Shown in pieces: positions 31,878 to 42,009 of a stretch of DNA of 64,000 bases. The stretch is from the NCBI GenBank assembly GCA_947579605.1, contig OX388320.1, forward strand, positions 806,001 through 870,000. Direction: 5' to 3'. This DNA comes from Athripsodes cinereus (taxonomy: Eukaryota; Arthropoda; Insecta; Trichoptera; Leptoceridae). How positions within the stretch are numbered: position 1 is the first letter of the stretch; every line of letters begins with the position of its first letter. Made by a program: the position numbers and the translations under genes. The notes under the pieces are model-generated. The model worked only from the letters and a program-made list of their open reading frames with translations, ran no database searches and was not told where the DNA came from.

Positions 31878-32614
31878 TGAATCGCTCCATGTTAAAGGGG
31901 CGTAAGTCACAATTTTTGCTAAATTGAGTTATTTATGCAAAAATGTCGAAAAAACACTTATCCATCCGTGTAACACATAAAATTAAACGTAAGTCAAGTG
32001 AATATATACAAAAATTATATCTTTTTTTTTGATTCCATGTTAAAAAATACATTAGGTACGCTATTGTAATAAAGTTATGACTTTATTATAATACTATCAA
32101 TAGGAACTAAATGTTTTTAGGTAGTTTACTGTATACAACATTGCAAATTGTCAATTAGAACATTTTACCGCCAAAATTGACATTGACATGACGACACCGA
32201 CAATAGACTGTGATCATGGCATTAATGATTAATAAATACTCTACATACATCTATATAATTCATTTTTATATTTAAAAAGTTACGTCTGTTGTTAGAATAC
32301 ATTTATTTATTATTTTAATATTACTATCGTGAACCATATTTATACTTTTTATTGTGAAATTGTTAATTTATTACAACTCCTTTCCATCCCTTGTAAAAAG
32401 GGCGTAAGTCCAACGTTTTCAAATTAAATTTTCTCACAGACTAAAGTGAATTTCTCCATGATTGATAGATAATCGTATGTAAAATATACTATTTTACTTT
32501 AATAAATGTAAACAAAAAATTGTTTCCTTTATTTTTTTTTCACCAGAGAGTTTTATTGCATTCCTGTAAAATTATGTGAATTGGACTTACGCCCCTTTAA
32601 CATAGAGCGATTCA
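31878..32614. mobile_element. Inverted-repeat DNA element, 31-bp termini
   Basis: TGAATCGCTCCATGTTAAAG, then GGGCGTAAGTC at 31878-31908 is mirrored at 32584-32614 with one mismatch in 31. A partial internal copy, AAAAGGGCGTAAGTCCAACG, lies at about 32396. The inside is AT-rich and non-coding. The repeat contains TTAA four bases outside GGGGCG, but the homology continues beyond it, so TTAA is not clearly the target duplication. Superfamily undetermined; total about 737 bp. Confidence 0.7.
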
Positions 32615-32734
32615 AATGGGATAAGTCTTAATGCTGTTTTCTCTACCGGCCGATATTCCTAATATAACAAAACTACCTACTTATCTGTAGTGTGGCCACT
32701 ATATAAAAATACCACAATTTCGAGCAGTATATAG

Positions 32735-33245
32735 CAGTACAGCTAAAAAATTGGTGGACTCTATTATCTTAGTGCCAACACTTATGTATGCAAGTGAGAC
32801 GTGGACATGGTTAAAGAAGGATGAAAGTGGCATAAATGCAGTAGAAATGAGATCGTTGAGAAGGATTTGTAGTCAATGTCTGAGAGATCATGTGCGTAAT
32901 AGTGAAATACGAAAGGAATGTGGACTGAAAGTTGATGTAATTACAAGGATGAATATAAATATGTTACGATGGTTTGGACACGTGGAAAGAATGAATGAGG
33001 ACATAATGACCAAGAAGATTTATTTGGCTTAGAGGAATGGTGCTCGTAGACGTGGACGTCCGAGGATCAAATTACAAGATCATTTAAATCAAATCCTACA
33101 GGACGGTCACGTTTTAAGCACATTGAACAGGAGATCATGCACGAGGAAGTGTATGACAGTGACGGAAGATAGAAGGAATGGCTCTCGATCCTTTCTGCCT
33201 ACCCCGCGAGCGAAGCGGCGTGATGGTATGTACTATGTATGTATG
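32735..33245 (+). pseudogene. LINE RT C-terminal region with 3' end
   Basis: An open frame at 32751-33032 reads LVDSIILVPTLMYASETWTW, LKKDESGINAVEMRSLRRIC, ...KVDVITRMNINMLRWFGHVE, RMNEDIMTKKIYLA, stop. The sequence continues after the stop with RRRGRPRIKLQDHLNQILQD, LNRRSC and, in shifted frame, WLSILSAYP, then a TGA and a TATG-rich tail. This is the C-terminal third of the endonuclease/RT LINE family seen repeatedly here. Its 3' end CTACCCCGCGAGCG...GCGTGATGGTATG resembles the SINE 3' end. Confidence 0.8.
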
Positions 33246-33562
33246 ATTGATATAGATTTTATGGTCTCATTAGTTACTCATGCAGTTTAGCCACGACACG
33301 GTTGGATTACAAGTTACAACCACTATCACTGTGCACAGGGTTAATCCCCTACACAAGTTCGGGTTCATTTTACAATACAAAGCTTCATGTAGATGTACTA
33401 AGTACATACGTATATATCAAGCAATAGATATTGGTTCACCGCATGTCATCCGTGATAATCTGCTTAGCTCATTGTGACGGTTCCTAATATTGAGTGATAC
33501 TACGAGGATTAGTTTTCTACTGCATGACTTATTGTTTTTTTTTTATATATTCATGATAAAAT

Positions 33563-33660
33563 AATACTACTATAACTACCTGGCGATATATTCCATAAGT
33601 GGTGCAACCAGTAGACTTACTATATAATAAACATGCAAGTTGTCCACTCCATGCCAGTAA
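33563..33660 (-). mobile_element. SINE 3' fragment
   Basis: The plus strand carries TACTACTATAACTACC, TGGCGATATATTCCATAAG, TGGTGCAACCAGTAGAC, AATAAACATGCAAGTTGTCC and ends at CATGCCAGTAAT. Well diverged. An inverted scrap, TTTATTATTACTGGCATG, follows at about 33679. Confidence 0.65.
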
Positions 33661-33892
33661 TAATGATGATATTTGGGATTTATTATTACTGGCATGTTTT
33701 GACAACCTTTGTTGACATTTACACTCTCACCACAATGTTTTGATTTTTCATGACTTTTCTACTTGTTTTGTTTCGACTAATTTTATGATTGTTATAGTTT
33801 GATTTCCAATTCTATTTGTTCTTCGCCAGTTGTTGTTCTGTTCTAACAATTATTCTGAGAATTATGTTTTGTTTTTGTATTATATTTTAACA

Positions 33893-33950
33893 TGTAAAAG
33901 GCTCACCCGTGGATGTATGTATAAATAAATAAAAAATAAATAAATTTGTG
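33893..33950 (+). repeat. (AAAT)n-tailed 3' end
   Basis: ATGTAAAAGGCTCACCCGTG followed by GATGTATGTATAAATAAATA and more AAAT units. Same family as 555-615, with a weaker hairpin. Confidence 0.5.
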
Positions 33951-33999
33951 AATCTGTATTTGATAAAATATATCGAGGCAACTTTAAAATATCGACAGT

Positions 34000-35650
34000 A
34001 ATAACTAATTCACAAAATAATTAGGACTACAATTGGCAGCCAAAAAGAATATTAATTGGATAACTTATAAATATTATATAGTGCCGTTTAATTTGTTCCG
34101 TGTCCACTTTAAGTGTGCAGTGGTTTTTCTTGAACAGTGGTGCTTTCGCTATACGTTATATACAATATTTATTTATTTTTTGGTATAAAGACCGGTTGCA
34201 AAAGCCTACAAATAGTTACAATCCATTGGATTGGCTTGCAACAAACTTTGTTTTTCTTCTACATTCCTCTCCCTCTCCTATCAGTCTTTTCAATTCCACG
34301 ATTGTGCTACAACGCAGTCTTCCATCATTTCCATGAAGGCATCTCTTATTTTCTGTGACTTAAAAAGCAGATACTATCAGCAAACTTAGGTACTATGTAC
34401 AAGAACAAAGCGCATAGATTAAACACTTACTATAATATTATTAGTTTCAACTGTTTCGTCATAACAAAAAATGTGAGAAATTCATACATAGATGCACTCA
34501 GGGCATAGTGAATGTACCTAATATTCTTTTCATATAATCCTTTCAATAGTTGTCACTTGTCATCTTGTATTTATACACTATGAAGTAGATATCTACTACT
34601 TTTGTTTGTCTCCCTATATTATTATTATTATTAGGTGTAGTAGAAGGTATTATTACAATCATCATAGTGTGTAACAAGATACGCATCAGATAAGCTTTTG
34701 TGGTGAGCTTTCTATGGTTTTTATTTTATAAATAAAAATATATAGGGGCTATTTTTTGTGTTATCTATACATTTAATCTATGTATGAATATGATAAATGT
34801 TATGGTAGTATTGTCAGTATTGAAATATTCAGTGAATTTCCAATCAGGAAGGACTCTTCAATTTTCAAAAGTTTAAAAAATATATTTTTTAGTAAAATAT
34901 CCATATAAATATAAAGAACCTGGTTAATGAATGATTAGAGTTGTCATAGTTTTTTGTCTCTTAATTTATTTCTTTTATGTCATTTTTTTTTACTTTTAAA
35001 AGTTTTTTGAATTGTTTAGGGAAAAAGAGATATAACCCTTCAAACGTTGTTCGTTGTTATTTCATTGAAAATAATATTATTCATCTCTTTGAAAACCATT
35101 TAGAGGTACCGTTCAGAAGTTTTAAAGGAATAATTATAAATATGTGAAACATAGAGCTCCACGATATAATTGTACAAAATGTCGTCTCTGTGCCAAAAGA
35201 ATGATATTATTTCAATCAGTTTGCAAATTTCATACCTCGATTTATCAGCTGGAATGTAATCTTATGATAGAAAGTTCCATTTCATTTGATGTATTTTCAT
35301 TGTAACTTTTATCCTTTTTCGGGTGTCTTGATTTTTAGAAAATATATTTTTTGGAGTTGTACATCTTTTCCATTAACCATCTCATTTATTAAGAAATGCT
35401 TTATCTACCAATTTCGCCCGCAGAAGTACCTTTTAATTAAAGTAAAAAAGCTGGGCACCTTATAAAAGCTCTCTAACCACGAAAGAGAAAGGCAATACAA
35501 TGATAATAATTATTCAAAAACTTTAAATTAGATTCTCCTCACTTCTGTTCATACACTCTCCATCTTAACTTTTATTTTAAAATTGTTAAGATGCGGGCTA
35601 TTATCTTACGCAACGATTAAATCGCTCACGCAACGCATCTTAGATAAGGT
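34000..35650. other. Non-coding stretch
   Basis: No recognised repeat or coding motif. A TTA microsatellite lies at about 34618-34634. AAGATGCG and CGCATCTT at about 35589 and 35634 form a small inverted repeat of unknown meaning. Confidence 0.45.
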
Positions 35651-35664
35651 TTAGTTTATCAACT

Positions 35665-35785
35665 GCTATACTATTCCATCATGGTATATTCCACAAGTGG
35701 AATAGCCAGCCCACTAGCATCATGTAATAAACAAGCAAGCTGTCTTCTCCGTTTCACCAATAATTTAAGACATTCATTAAAATAA
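35665..35785 (-). mobile_element. SINE 3' half, diverged
   Basis: The plus strand shows CTATACTATTCCATCATGG, TATATTCCACAAGTGGAATA, GCCAGCCCACTAGC, ATGTAATAAACAAGCAAGC and TTAAGACATTCATT. It is immediately followed by a second, better SINE on the same strand. Confidence 0.7.
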
Positions 35786-35793
35786 ATAAAAAA

Positions 35794-36040
35794 TACTACT
35801 ACCTACTATATTATCACCGCATATCCCACAAGTGGGGTAGCTATCAGGCCAGCTGCTTGTAAGAAGCATGCAAGCTGTCCTTTCCGTGCCAATATAAAAT
35901 CAAGACATTCAGGATGGGTGGCAAACCTCACCGCCGAATTTAAAATTTCTTAATTTTTCGAACACCTGCCTTTTAAAAGATACTCGAAAACTTATGGAGA
36001 AGAGTGGGAGACCAATTCTTTACCGGGTGCTCCACGGGAT
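35794..36040 (-). mobile_element. SINE, full length
   Basis: From TACTACTACCTACTATATTA, through CCCACAAGTGGGGTAGC and AAGACATTCAGGATGGGTGG, to CCGGGTGCTCCACGGG. Flanking AATAAAAAATA and GATAAAAAAATA look like a short AT-rich target duplication. In this copy the hairpin region reads GCTTGCATGCTTCTTACAAG followed by C, with an alternative GCTTG/CAAGC stem. Confidence 0.85.
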
Positions 36041-36666
36041 AAAAAAATAATATTTTTTTAATACCTACGGCCTCTACAGATTTTTCAATAGATATCATGA
36101 AAGCATTTTGTATCGCTACTCATATTTTGGAATTGTTTATTAATTTCATTGAAATTTAATTCAACTTCGATACAATTTTATTATCGTTTTTCCACCACTG
36201 CGACCACTAATACTCGCACTGAAAACCGCGTAAAACATTCGCGGCTTTGATTATTAAATGAAGCGATTAAAATTGAAACTTTTCAATATTATAAACGAGT
36301 ACTCCTAATTGTTGGAATTAATTATCATTATTACGGGCCGCTCGCTTGTTTTATTCTATTTGCATATTTCCTTCATTACAGGATTCATTAGCAGCCTAAA
36401 AATATTCCTTTAAATTGAGCCTTCCTAATATCCTTGAAGGATCAAACTTCAAACTTTCTTAAGAATTAATGAGTATTATAAATTATTGTTAATATCCTTC
36501 TTATCAACTCTATCGTGGAATATATCTTGATTAGGTATTCAATATTCAGAAATAAAAAAAAAAAGAATTACAAAAACAGCTTTTAATTTTACTTGCAAAA
36601 CCTGCTAAAATTTCAGCAAATAGTATCTACATTTGTAATGATTTCAGCACATGCTATGCTATGTTA

Positions 36667-36976
36667 GACTATCACAGCATATTTCACAAACAAGGTAGCC
36701 AGCGGACCAGCTGCATATAATAAACATGCATGCTGTTCTCTCCGTGCCAATAAAAAATTAAGACATTCAAAACGGCTGGTCAACCGTAGTTGAATTAGAG
36801 ATTGAGAATGACCTGATAAGTCGAAAGACGTCTCTCTCGGAATCAATAACTTGTAGTAGGAAGAAACACTTGTTTCAAGTAACATAATAAATTTAAGATG
36901 TTAAATGACTTTATTTCAAGACACACGAAACTTATGGCTAAGATTGGAACACCAATTCTTTGCCAGATGCTCCATG
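36667..36976 (-). mobile_element. SINE interrupted by a hammerhead-like insertion
   Basis: The outer parts are SINE: plus strand TATCACAGCATATTTCACAA, GCCAGCGGACCAGCTGCATA up to about 36790, then AATTTAAGATGTTAAATGAC to TGCCAGATGCTCCATGG. Between lie about 100 foreign bases (36783-36890), described separately. The SINE is therefore older than the insertion. Confidence 0.75.
36783..36890 (+). repeat. Short retroposon with GAAAGACGTCTCTCTC core, copy 1
   Basis: It contains ACCTGATAAGTCGAAAGACG, TCTCTCTCGG, and then TAGTAGGAAGAAACACTTGT, TTCAAG. The minus strand at 57071-57195 carries the counterpart CTTATAAGACGAAAGACGTC, TCTCTC and TAGTAGAATAAAACGCTTGT. CTGATAA...GAAA resembles a hammerhead core with a three-base stem II side. 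It sits inside a SINE; AATT at both joints may be a short target duplication. Confidence 0.5.
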
Positions 36977-38087
36977 GAGCAGTATATTTATTATGAAAAT
37001 TAATACAAATTTATTTAAATTATTTCTAAACAAAGAAGAGTTTTTATTGTTAACTTATGATTGTTCATTAATCTCTGTTTTTCGAAAACATTTTATAATT
37101 CTGACTAGGTCATATTTTGAGAATTTTCAATAACAATCTTATATCCACAAAGTCGCACATAATACATTAAATTTACGATGTCAAAGCGTAAGGAATGTTG
37201 TAGAAAAATGTTAGACCATTGAGTACCCTACTTATTGGAGATGTCACATTGCAAAGGAAATGTTATATTATTAGTGGTAAAGATAGATACATATCTAGTT
37301 ATTTGCTTGTGTGTATTCCATCTGTGTTACCAAAGTGTATAATGGACATACGTAGACAGTGTGATATCCATCTCACAACAGTGTCTTTTCTCTTGGGAAC
37401 ACATAATATAGAATGCAGTACGCAGTTTGAATGTGTAGGGGATTGTTCCACATACTTGTACAGCACAATACTGCATAGTAGTACCTAAAGAAGTAGAATA
37501 CTCAAATTAGATTTATCGCATGATAACAGATCACCCCTACATTCACGCGTCACACATTCCATTATATTTTCTTACTTACAGAAACTTTTTTTTTTATTTG
37601 TGTATACAGCAGTTTTTAACTTCCTATCAACATGCGTGTAAGTACTGCCTTCATTCTATAAGATTCATTATTCCCTGTTGCATTCCTCTGCGTTTAAATC
37701 CATTGTTTACGTTTGAAAAAAAAAGAAAAGTTTTTGAATCCAACTTTTTTCTCAATCACACCATCGAGGCAACTCCCATAAGCGGGGCAGTATATGAACA
37801 CTCTTTTGCATGAAAAAAAAACTCAATGGTCGTCCTTTTTTTCACAAAAAAATGACGTTCTAAATATGTGACATCGTACTTCATCATTGCTAAATTAAAT
37901 ATTAAATATCTTTCAATATGTGACGTTTACGTATATCGATAATCATCAAGTGAGACCTCCATGAATTTACTTTTTATTCTTTGTTACTTAACTTTCATAA
38001 TCTTAGCATACCCATCGTGTGGACAAATTTGCTAGCGTAGGAATTATAATCTGCACTATCTAGATGGTTGGTTGGCCCTTGTGTGAT

Positions 38088-38400
38088 GTTGTGTGGCCAC
38101 AAGGAAAAACTTTTTCGCCTTCAAAAACTTCTGTACTTTCTTTGGTAGCCTAATATCCCCTTCAAGTAACTGAAGATACTGCATAGAGAAGAAGGCATTT
38201 TCCCATTTCTTCCCTTCCCTTTTTGCACCAACATTTTTGGTGTGTGGCCACTAAATCTAGAGTGCTCCCTCGGGGCAGCATTTCTCGCTTTAATGCGACC
38301 TTAAATCCTGTTTGTGCATGTGTGTATCGTTATGGAGAAACATATCTCCAGGTACGGCACGAGGTATGTGGCGGGCGCTGCCCTTTTTAAAAGACTGTAA
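38088..38400. repeat. Direct repeat, copy 1 of about 300 bp
   Basis: From GTGGCCACAAGGAAAAAC through CTTTCTTTGGTAGCC, AGAGAAGAAGGCA, CCTCGGGGCAGCATTTCTCG, GGTACGGCACGAGG and GTGGCGGGCGCTGCCC. It is repeated at 38645-38940, about 556 bases downstream. This copy holds an extra piece, GTGTGTGGCCACTAAATC, absent from the second. On the minus strand, frames such as APATYLVPYLEICFSIT are partly open in both copies, but I recognise no family. Confidence 0.7.
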
Positions 38401-38644
38401 ATACACTAAGATTTATACATATGTACATCTTGTTCCACATATCTAGGTGAGGTTAGGGGGCCATTGTGTCAGATATCTCTGTCCATTGCTGCTTCCAAGA
38501 TCTTGAGCTATTACAAAGTCTTTTTCACACATATAACAAATACTCTAGTCTTAATCAGTGTTCCCACACCGACATCAGTAGGAAAAGAGAGGAGATGCTC
38601 GTTGCTGTTCGTGGTCCATCCTCTGGACCTGTAGGACATGCGGA

Positions 38645-38940
38645 CTTAGTGGCCACAAGGAAAAACTTTTTCGCCTTCAAAAATTTCTGTACTTTCTTTG
38701 GTAGCCTAATATCCCTTTCAAGTAACTAGCGATACTGCATAGAGAAGAAGGCATATTCCCATTTCTTCCCTTCCCTTTTTGCACCAAAATCTTTGGTAGA
38801 TCTCCCTCGGGGCAGCATTTCTCGCTTTAATGCGACATTTAATCCTGTTTGTGCATGTGTGTGTCGTTATGGAGATACATATCTCCAGGTACGGCACGAG
38901 GTATGTGGCGGGCGCTACCCTTTTAAAAAGTCTTAACCAG
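38645..38940. repeat. Direct repeat, copy 2
   Basis: Very close to 38088-38400, with scattered substitutions and one deletion. The minus frame from 38948 contains APATYLVPYLEICISITTHT and CKKGREEMGICLLLYAVS, stop at the left. Both copies being in the same orientation points to a segmental tandem duplication or two copies of one long repeat. G/C content is above the surroundings. Confidence 0.7.
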
Positions 38941-39574
38941 TTAAACACATCTATCTCTACATTCTTATGTTTGCCTTGAGCTATGCAAAGGGCGTCGTTC
39001 GGAGCATGCCTAAATTATATCAAATCCTTATTATCTAATACATTATGTCATTGATTAGACACAATAAATTAATCTACATTTAATATTTACACGACATCCT
39101 GTACTATAGTTACATAATGGTAGGTTATAAAATAAACTATCAAAGTCATATATACGTAATACTATGAATAATAACTATGTAATGTCGAAATAATTAATCA
39201 ATTAATTCATCCCCGAATTACTTAGATGTATATATTGTATATAATGTACAATCTCTAATGCATGAATGAATGTATGAAGTCATTATTATGTATGTGATTG
39301 TACAACATCCACGCTTCTGTTTAAATATCTGTTTCCGGTACCAATATAATAATTAGGAATTATTAATCTTAATTAGGTACATATTATTCCCATCATATAT
39401 TTTTCTGTATTATTATTTCAATACGATGAATAATTAAAGTCCCATTCTGTTATTAATATGATTATATTAATTTTTAACATTATATATATATCTATTCAAT
39501 ATTGTTGACCGACGGTTCTTGGTGAAAGTTCATGATAAATTTTTAGTAATAATACACTTTTGTGTAGAGTTTCT

Positions 39575-39640
39575 GCTCTCAGCATCAGGTTCCAGACACC
39601 CAGCCCGCAACCAATAAAATCACCGTGGAAGTGCTATTTA
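39575..39640. repeat. Degenerate hammerhead-like unit
   Basis: The minus strand shows GGAACCTGATGCTGAGAGCA followed by GAAACTC, a decayed version of CTGATGATGAGAGC...GAAAC. On the plus strand it is followed by AATAAAATCACCGTGGAAGT, the same block as beside 26180-26285. Confidence 0.45.
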
Positions 39641-41039
39641 AAATTATTTTATTTCTAATAATATATTTATATATTAATTTCGTTACGGAATCGCCACCGA
39701 AGTGGAGTAACCAATTTTATAAAAAAAATTGAAGCTTAGTGTGATAATAATAGTAAAAATCTTTATTGTTCAAAATATAATATAGAGGAAAATAAACATA
39801 AAACAGCGTGAGATGTATGCAATATATAAGATCTCATATACCTACAACCCTTTTAAAATGAAACATCATTACCTACCCGACAACACATATTCAAAAAAAA
39901 CTTTTCATTATCCCTCAAAACATTTCAATTATAACTTTATTACATCATCACTTTTTACCAAAAGTCTTCTATTATTATACATTTATATTTTTTTTATAAT
40001 CTGGTGTCAAAAACCTTTATATAATACGATGTCACAATATTGAATTGGCAGGATTCTACAACTTTAGTAAAATTTTGTCTCTTGAGTTTGTAGCTTATGC
40101 TTTTCGTAGAGTTATTTAAAACTTGATGATTTTTAGCAGGATACTGACCAGAGCTTAACTCTGTGTTTATGGCCGTCCTTTTGCAAAAACGGTAATATAT
40201 TAAATTTTCAACAACTACATAATATGTTAAAAAAAAAACTCGCAAAACTTGTTGACCCTGCGAAAATTTTGATTTGATAACGGTCACCCTATAATGGACA
40301 AAACTTTTTTTACAAGACTCAAACAATGCGAAGATAATTACCATTATTATTATTACTGTGCATAATTGTCCACTCATTCTGAATTCACAACACATCGGAA
40401 ATATTTTAGAGTAGATATTATATAGGTACATATTATTATTTAGGTATAATAATGGCAGACAGTGCATGGACCTAGATAATATTTAATTAACTTGTCTGAT
40501 ATTCAAGTCACAGAGTTGGCTAATTACATTACTTTAATTATAAACACAAATTGAATGAAATAATTAAATCGAAATTATTGTTATATTGTTTCCAATCTAT
40601 ATGTAGAAGTTATTATGTTGAGTAGGTATATATTTATACAACCAAAGTTAATTATTTACATACTTAGTTTAGTATATAAAAAAACAACATGTAGTTAGTA
40701 TTGTCAACCCACTGTACTTGTGGTTAAATTCATGTTAAATTAATAAAAATAAAAAACTCATATTTAGTTCTTCTTAAGAGATTTCATTAATCACTTATAT
40801 CTAAATGTAATACTTTACGAGGTGACTTTTGCGTTATTCTATTGATGAGACTAGAAGCTCTCAAAAGCAGGCTCGCAATTAATTAATCGAAGTACTAAAT
40901 GCATTTTTATATATTAAATATTGTTTTTTATGTATTTTACATTTATTTATTTAACAAGTAACGTGTTCAAATAAAAATATCAATCATAAGTTACACAATT
41001 TTCCGAGTGTCCGATAAAATACAAATGTCGAAAGGATAA

Positions 41040-41168
41040 AGATATTTTACAATATTTATAATTCAGTGATAAGGTTTGCCGCCCATCCTGACTGTCCTAC
41101 TGTTTGTTGGCATTGAGAGGATCGTTTGCATGCGTATCAAATGCAGCTGGCCTGCTGGTTACCTATCT
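41040..41168 (+). mobile_element. SINE, central and 3' part
   Basis: ATTCAGTGATAAGGTTTGCC, GCCCATCCTGACTGTC, TTGTTGGCATTGAGAGGATC, GTTTGCATGCGTATC, AAATGCAGCTGGCCTGCTGG, TTACC. The tail is lost. It lies 200 bases upstream of the split SINE. Confidence 0.7.
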
Positions 41169-41365
41169 AGTGTATTAATCAGTATAATATTAATCATTAT
41201 TTTACATACTACAGAGGTACACAATACAATAACATCCTTTTAATCGCCCGGCTTCCCTTAGACAAACAGTATGAGAGGTATCTAGTACTCGACTGTCCAG
41301 TCTCATAACCCAACAAGTAAAAATATATTATATTCGAGAAATTGTAAATTTTTGTAATTTTAGTT

Positions 41366-41432
41366 TATACCCGTAAGTTTTCGAGTGTCCTGTAAAAGGC
41401 AGGTGTTCGAAAAAACTAAGACATTGTACATC
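41366..41432 (+). mobile_element. SINE 5' part (left piece of a split SINE)
   Basis: CCCGTAAGTTTTCGAGTGTC, CTGTAAAAGGCAGGTGTTCG, AAAAAACTAAGACATTGTAC, ATC. The consensus continues TTAAATTCAGCG; that exact continuation begins at 41645, after 211 intervening bases. Confidence 0.8.
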
Positions 41433-41433
41433 A

Positions 41434-41644
41434 TATATTATGCTTCAAAAACACAACAGAAAGTTAAACATAGATGCTATATAATAATTGCACCGTTAAA
41501 GACATGCGTTGTCATTTTTTCGTCCAATAGTTAATTTTTACGAAATATTTAGGTACTTGTGCAATTGAAAGTAGGGATATCATTTTTTTCCCATAACCCA
41601 ATATTTATTATACAAATAGAATTGTGTATTTTTCATAGTTTTTT
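41434..41644 (+). repeat. 211-bp unit X, left copy, inside the SINE
   Basis: Starts TATATTATGCTTCAAAAACA and ends TTTTTCATAGTTTTTT. It is almost identical to 41793-42004 (three small differences noted by eye). It separates the SINE 5' part from its 3' part. Confidence 0.9.
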
Positions 41645-41792
41645 AAATTCAGCGATGAGGTTTCCCACTCATCCTGAATGTCTTGATTTTATATTGGCAA
41701 GAAGAGGACAGTTTGCATGTTTCTTACATGCAGTTGGTCTACTGGCTACCCCACTTGTGGGATATGCCGTGATGGTATAGTAGTAGTAGTAG
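41645..41792 (+). mobile_element. SINE 3' part with (TAG)n tail
   Basis: AAATTCAGCGATGAGGTTTC, CCACTCATCCTGAATGTC, the hairpin GCATGTTTCTTACATGC, CTGGCTACCCCACTTGTGGG, ATATGCCGTGATGG and TATAGTAGTAGTAGTAG. Unit X lies on both sides. The 73-codon frame across it is fortuitous. Confidence 0.85.
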
Positions 41793-42004
41793 TATATTAT
41801 GCTTCAAAAACACAACAGAAAGTTAAACATAATATGCTATATAATAATTGCACCGTTAAAGACATACGTTGTCATTTTTTCGTCCAATAGTTAATTTTTA
41901 CGAAATATTTAGGTACTTGTGCAATTGAAAGTAGGGATATCATTTTTTTCCCATAACCCAATATTTATTATACAAATAGAATTGTGTATTTTTCATAGTT
42001 TTTT
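41793..42004 (+). repeat. 211-bp unit X, right copy
   Basis: Directly follows the SINE tail. It differs from the left copy at CATAATATGC versus CATAGATGC and CATACG versus CATGCG. After its TAGTTTTTT end the flank continues GTTTGTAGAG, whereas the left copy continues into the SINE. Confidence 0.9.
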
Positions 42005-42009
42005 GTTTG

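Noticed and set aside
39994..40467. 157-codon minus-strand frame
   Set aside because: No motif; composition is low-complexity and what AT-rich sequence gives by chance. No support for a host gene.
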